Notes under the pieces: model-generated
Told to the model about the DNA's origin: nothing
What the model saw: only the letters and a program-made list of their open reading frames with translations
The model's database searches: none
In this document: piece after piece, positions 8,311-11,134 of the stretch
Numbering within the stretch: the first letter of the stretch is position 1
Layout: every line of letters starts with the position of its first letter
Program-made: the position numbers and the translations under genes
Source: Fragilaria radians
Lineage: Eukaryota > Bacillariophyta > Fragilariophyceae > Fragilariales > Fragilariaceae
Reading direction: 5' to 3'
NCBI GenBank assembly: GCA_900642245.1
Contig: CAAAJI010000078.1
Span: 153,390 to 164,523, forward strand
Length of the DNA: 11,134 bases

Positions 8311-8599
8311 TGAGAAGGGTCTTTATTCCCCGTGTACTGGCTACATAGCCTATTGGAATAGACAGCAACTTTTTTCTAGACTTTATCCAAGGTATAAGTA
8401 ATGATGCGGTGGAACCAAAGCTTTCATAACAATAACTATTACTTATTATTGATTCCACCGGTATCTGTCAAGTGGAAGAGGGTTCATTGTCCAATAAATT
8501 CCCATAATATTTCAACTTTCTCAGTTTCTTCTAGTATTCCCTCTCTTCGGCAATCACGTTCGAGGCATTGTTTGGTTTCTTTTGAGATTTCTTTTAGGA

Positions 8600-9130
8600 T
8601 GAGCTGATGCCTTGAACTGACATCTTGTCATCACTTTCACTTTCTGGTGCAATGGTGTTCTCCCGCTTTTCAGGCTTCTTTTTACCATCTAACTTGGCCT
8701 GCGCTCTTATGATAATAGAGGAATACATATCCAGGATCTTCTTCTTGGGTTAAGTCTTGGCCAATAAGATGATGTCATTGCGCAGATTCTTGTTTGAAAA
8801 ATTCCAAGTATAACTGCCTTCAGAGCCTGGTGAACATGTTCAAAACTGATTTGTGCTGTCTCATCTCTTCTGCTGTCCTGGCATCTTGGAGGGCTATCTC
8901 AAATGTAAATGTACTCTCCCCTAACACCAAGGCGTGTAACATAGAAGCTATGTTGGTGCCACCAGTAATGGAATTGTGGGTCAAGGTCTCCTCCAAGACT
9001 TTCAGCATTTCAATCCATTCTTGGGGGCTGTCTTCTTCTAATTTCTTAACATATTTCTTGTACTTGGTGGAATCATTAGGCTATCAAACTCTGGTCTTCA
9101 GCTCAAAGACAATATACTTCCCACCTCTTC
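8600..9130 (-). pseudogene. Ty3/gypsy gag relic, diatom type
   Basis: From about 9123 down, the minus strand encodes KYIVFELKTRV, two in-frame stops (TGA 9084-9086, TAG 9081-9083), then in the same frame STKYKKYVKKLEED, SPQEWIEML and NSITGGTNIASMLHALVLG, ending at a stop near 8820. The order SPQEWI ... GGT ... ALQDART resembles gag proteins I know from diatom gypsy elements. Beyond the stop the frame shifts to a lysine- and glutamate-rich stretch (GKKKPEKRENTIAPESESDD) ending near 8600. Gag forms the virus-like particle in working elements; this copy is broken. Confidence 0.7.
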
Positions 9131-9240
9131 CTCAACACTTATTGTCTAATGAGGAATCAAAGGGAATACCGGAAGTAAATGACCAGCCTTTTTGACTCTT
9201 GGAATCATTTTTTTCATTTTGAACATATCATTTTGCTGTC

Positions 9241-9594
9241 GGATCTTGATCTATAAAAGAGCTCCTTAAAGAGTGTAATATTGACTTCTTCCGTAGAGCG
9301 TAAGATGCTAAAACCTAATAATGCACTATGCCACGAATTAGGCTTGTAGAAGTATCCTAATGTGGAATAGGTGATTAACGTGCAATTTGATTCATAATAA
9401 TGCTTTGAGTTGTAGAGGGCAACTGATTAAATCCATACTCTGCCTCAATCTTGATTCTTGAGATTTGGTGGAATCTTGAGTGCACTTTTGCAATTAGAAA
9501 CAATTTCTATTTTCGGTGATCAACTTTTACCGAGGTGTTGGCTAAATTAGCCAATCTTTGACTAAGCTAAGACTTAAGAAGCAGTGCATTGAAT
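9241..9594. other. Non-coding stretch between gag relic and right arm
   Basis: No open frame or RNA gene is evident. It should correspond to the 5' leader or 5' LTR side of the minus-strand retroelement. Short words are shared in direct orientation with the left arm (ATCTTGATTCTTGA near 5952 and 9449, ATAATGCTTTGAG near 6122 and 9399, GGTGATCAACT near 6087 and 9515). These could be LTR remnants but are not collinear enough to call. A perfect 17-bp palindrome sits at 9538-9554. Confidence 0.5.
9538..9554. repeat. 17-bp perfect palindrome next to the right arm
   Basis: TTGGCTAAATTAGCCAA has 8-bp arms around one central A and lies about 40 bp from the inner end of the right inverted-repeat arm. 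Small palindromes can fold back and prime inverted duplication, so its position may matter, but no direct link can be shown. Confidence 0.7.
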
Positions 9595-9822
9595 AACCCT
9601 TGTGACAAAATGTGCATTGACATGATAGCACTATACACGATCCGTAGAAAAGGAAAAAAGGATCTCATCTTCAAATACGTCACAGCAATTGACCCAGCAA
9701 CTGGTAGGTTTGATATACACCAGTATAACAATGAAAAATTGGTTACAGCGGCCAACTATGCTGTAACAAAGCTTATCTCAAATGGACTTGACAGAATAAG
9801 TAGGTTGAATACTATAATGTGA
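9589..9822 (+). pseudogene. Second, inverted copy of the integrase fragment
   Basis: This repeats the left-arm integrase piece in the opposite orientation: NPCDKMCIDMIALYTIRRKG through VTAIDPATGRF to NGLDRI. The first catalytic Asp codon is at 9619-9621. Upstream of NP the sequence no longer matches the element (PPKEVET is missing), so the homology begins inside the integrase. One base fewer in a T/A run (near 9795) changes the C-terminus to ISRLNTIM instead of NK. It starts at TTG, has no zinc finger and no second Asp, and is a duplicated relic, not a gene. Confidence 0.88.
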
Positions 9823-10294
9823 TGCAATATCATAGATGACAAAGTACTTGCTTGTGCTAGTGCTAAAGAGAAACAGCGGATGAGCTAAAATTCAATTAAT
9901 TGTAAAAAAAGGATTTTACAAAATTTGTGATTACTAAGTTTAATTTTATAACAAAATCATTATACCTTTACTTGGCATAAAGTAGTAAATTGTGCTACAA
10001 CCCACTGAGCTATTCAAATCATTTGCAAATTTTGAATTTACTCAACTGGTTAAAAGTCAAACATTCTTGGAGATATGTTTTGAGCGCTCTGAGAAGTATT
10101 ATTACCAATATACTCTCACTTACCAGTTGGAGAGTTTTTTTAAGTTTCCTGAATTGAGCATGAATAAGGATGTTGCTTGAATCTTGGCCTACGGCAACCG
10201 GTATGAGTATGTCAGTTTGAGTAGGATTCAGTGATACTTTAAAATAGCACAATGATTGAATAGGATAACTAAACACACCTGCTCCCAATTTACC

Positions 10295-10705
10295 TCAAAG
10301 CATTATCTTTTGATGATATTGATGCCTCAATAGTTGATCACCTAATTTAGTGATGAGGTTAGTTTGAAGCCCAGTCCAGAGTGAAAAGACAATAGTGGAG
10401 CCCTTAAACATAGTGTTTTGATTTTGTAAGTTTTGAAACTCCATGTAGCACCCAACGTGAATTTCAAGAATCAAGATACAGTGCCATAGATCAGCGCTGT
10501 ATTTAAATCTAATTCTAGTGAGCCTGTTTAATTGTATATGGAATGTAATCAAGAGAGTAAAATACAAGAGACGCGTCGTGAGGATTTCCTCTTTTTCTTC
10601 TTCAAATATATCGTAATCACAATATTCCACAGGGCTTCGCTTCTCGAAACAATATTTGCCATTCAAGACTCTGAATAAGGTTGCCCTAAGCCATTTGAAT
10701 TTCAA
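10295..10705 (-). other. Open frame in right arm, unrecognised
   Basis: This is the mirror of the open frame at 5778-6134, but 136 codons long because the arm has one extra C, giving KYCFEKRSPVEYCDYD where the left arm is out of frame. It begins with TTG and has no early ATG. No domain, signal peptide or convincing membrane segment is recognised. It is somewhat long for chance in AT-rich DNA, so it could be a relic coding segment. Confidence 0.2.
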
Positions 10706-11066
10706 AAAGCCTTAACAGAAAGCTAGAGTATTAAGGCTAACAAAAGCGCTTGTAATAATCATCTGGAAATCACTTCATCCCAAAACATTGAACACCAAGA
10801 TCAGATTCTTGAAGCTTTTAGATGCATTTGGTTGGTAAGTCTCAGTAGTACACAATGGGCATCCTAACTAGAGATATCAATATTAAAACGTGTCTTTGAA
10901 GACCACCCCAACTTAACTCAGCTTCAAATAACTGGACTAGAACTTAAAATATCATGAAAAGGATCCTTCTTTTTCAAGAATTTCACCAAGAACTTCCTCG
11001 TAGGACGACAAAAGCCCTAATCTCACCAAATCACAAAATCCAAAAAAAGTCTTTGATGATCAATGT

Positions 11067-11082
11067 GGATTTTGTAAAATCC
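11067..11082 (-). promoter_or_regulatory. Mirror copy of the H2B 3' hairpin
   Basis: The minus strand reads GGATTTTACAAAATCC with the same AAAACC and AC flanks as 5348-5363, and the mirrored AATAAA is at 11092-11097. It would be the 3' hairpin of a second H2B lying just beyond the window on the minus strand, if the inverted repeat is real and continues. Confidence 0.5.
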
Positions 11083-11134
11083 GGTTTTGGCTTTATTTCT
11101 GTAAATCTTCAATTGGTTCCATGCACCCAACTGG

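Larger units (their letters stand above)
6627..9240 (-). mobile_element. Decayed Ty3/gypsy-type LTR retrotransposon
   Basis: Reading the minus strand from high to low coordinates gives pieces of gag (about 9130-8600), retropepsin (about 8305-8230), reverse transcriptase (about 8090-7560), RNase H (about 7515-7345), integrase zinc finger (about 7020-6890) and the start of the integrase core (6836-6627). RT-RNase H before integrase is the Ty3/gypsy order; Ty1/copia has integrase before RT. Motif wording is like that of diatom gypsy elements. Frameshifts and stops occur in every domain, the RT catalytic motif is broken, and the integrase stops before its second catalytic residue, so the element is dead. 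No LTR pair, primer-binding site or polypurine tract could be fixed with confidence. It lies about 1.3 kb downstream of H2B and occupies the spacer and inner left arm of the inverted repeat. Confidence 0.9.
9595..11134. repeat. Right arm of the ~1.54-kb inverted repeat
   Basis: This arm is the reverse complement of 5296-6836, with paired coordinates summing to 16429-16431. It runs to the last base of the window, so its outer end is unseen. It carries, in reverse order, the integrase fragment, the unrecognised open frame, and the H2B 3' signals (hairpin 11067-11082, AATAAA 11092-11097, both minus strand). The next bases outward should be the H2B stop codon if the duplication continues. Confidence 0.97.

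Noticed and set aside
8394..8465. GGTGGAA/TTCCACC inverted pair with nearby ATAAGTAAT repeats
   Set aside because: A 7-bp stem around a loop of about 40 nt inside a decayed polyprotein gene; the accompanying repeats are not nested consistently, so no element is supported.
8794..9195. Plus-strand 133-codon frame
   Set aside because: It is antisense to the gag relic, which has the recognisable protein on the minus strand.
5296..11134. Reading the whole region as a DNA transposon with long terminal inverted repeats
   Set aside because: The arms include the 3' flank of H2B and part of a gypsy integrase, no transposase or target-site duplication is visible, and the outer boundary is beyond the window. 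An inverted duplication or assembly chimera explains it better.

Overview
This looks like nuclear DNA from a stramenopile alga, most likely a diatom. Four things point that way: diatom-style H2A and H2B proteins, a short GT-AG intron, AT-rich intergenic DNA, and a decayed Ty3/gypsy retroelement whose gag and integrase pieces resemble those I know from diatom genomes. The species cannot be named from the sequence alone.

Layout. (1) Positions 1 to about 4210 are AT-rich with no gene I can recognise. They hold one 36-bp direct repeat pair (1374-1461) and one more coding-like patch (2001-2395). (2) Positions 4211-5380 are a compact divergent histone pair: H2A on the minus strand (4294-4671) and H2B on the plus strand (4858-5292, one 81-nt intron). 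They share a 186-bp bidirectional promoter with an E2F-like site. Downstream of each stop codon (51 and 55 nt) is the same 16-nt hairpin, GGATTTTACAAAATCC, with matching flanks and the same sense orientation. Its geometry (6-bp stem, 4-nt loop) matches the metazoan replication-dependent histone mRNA stem-loop. (3) Positions 5296-6836 and 9595-11134 are the arms of a nearly perfect inverted repeat of about 1.54 kb. I found no substitution inside the arms, three single-base indels, and one mismatch at the inner edge. (4) From about 6627 to 9240, spanning the spacer and the inner end of the left arm, lies a minus-strand relic of a Ty3/gypsy element in the order gag, protease, RT, RNase H, integrase. 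It is broken by many stops and frameshifts. The right arm carries a second copy of the integrase fragment in inverted orientation.

The window ends exactly where the right arm reaches the base mirroring position 5296, four bases after the H2B stop. The repeat therefore probably continues, and a second, inverted H2B (and perhaps H2A) is predicted just outside. The alternative is an inverted chimera from amplification, library preparation or assembly. The homopolymer-type indels between the arms fit sequencing error on otherwise identical copies.

The two histone genes would be co-expressed in S phase to supply the H2A-H2B dimer. The most interesting signals are the paired histone 3' hairpins, with a shared CAAAGA motif 10-11 nt further on, and the large inverted repeat.
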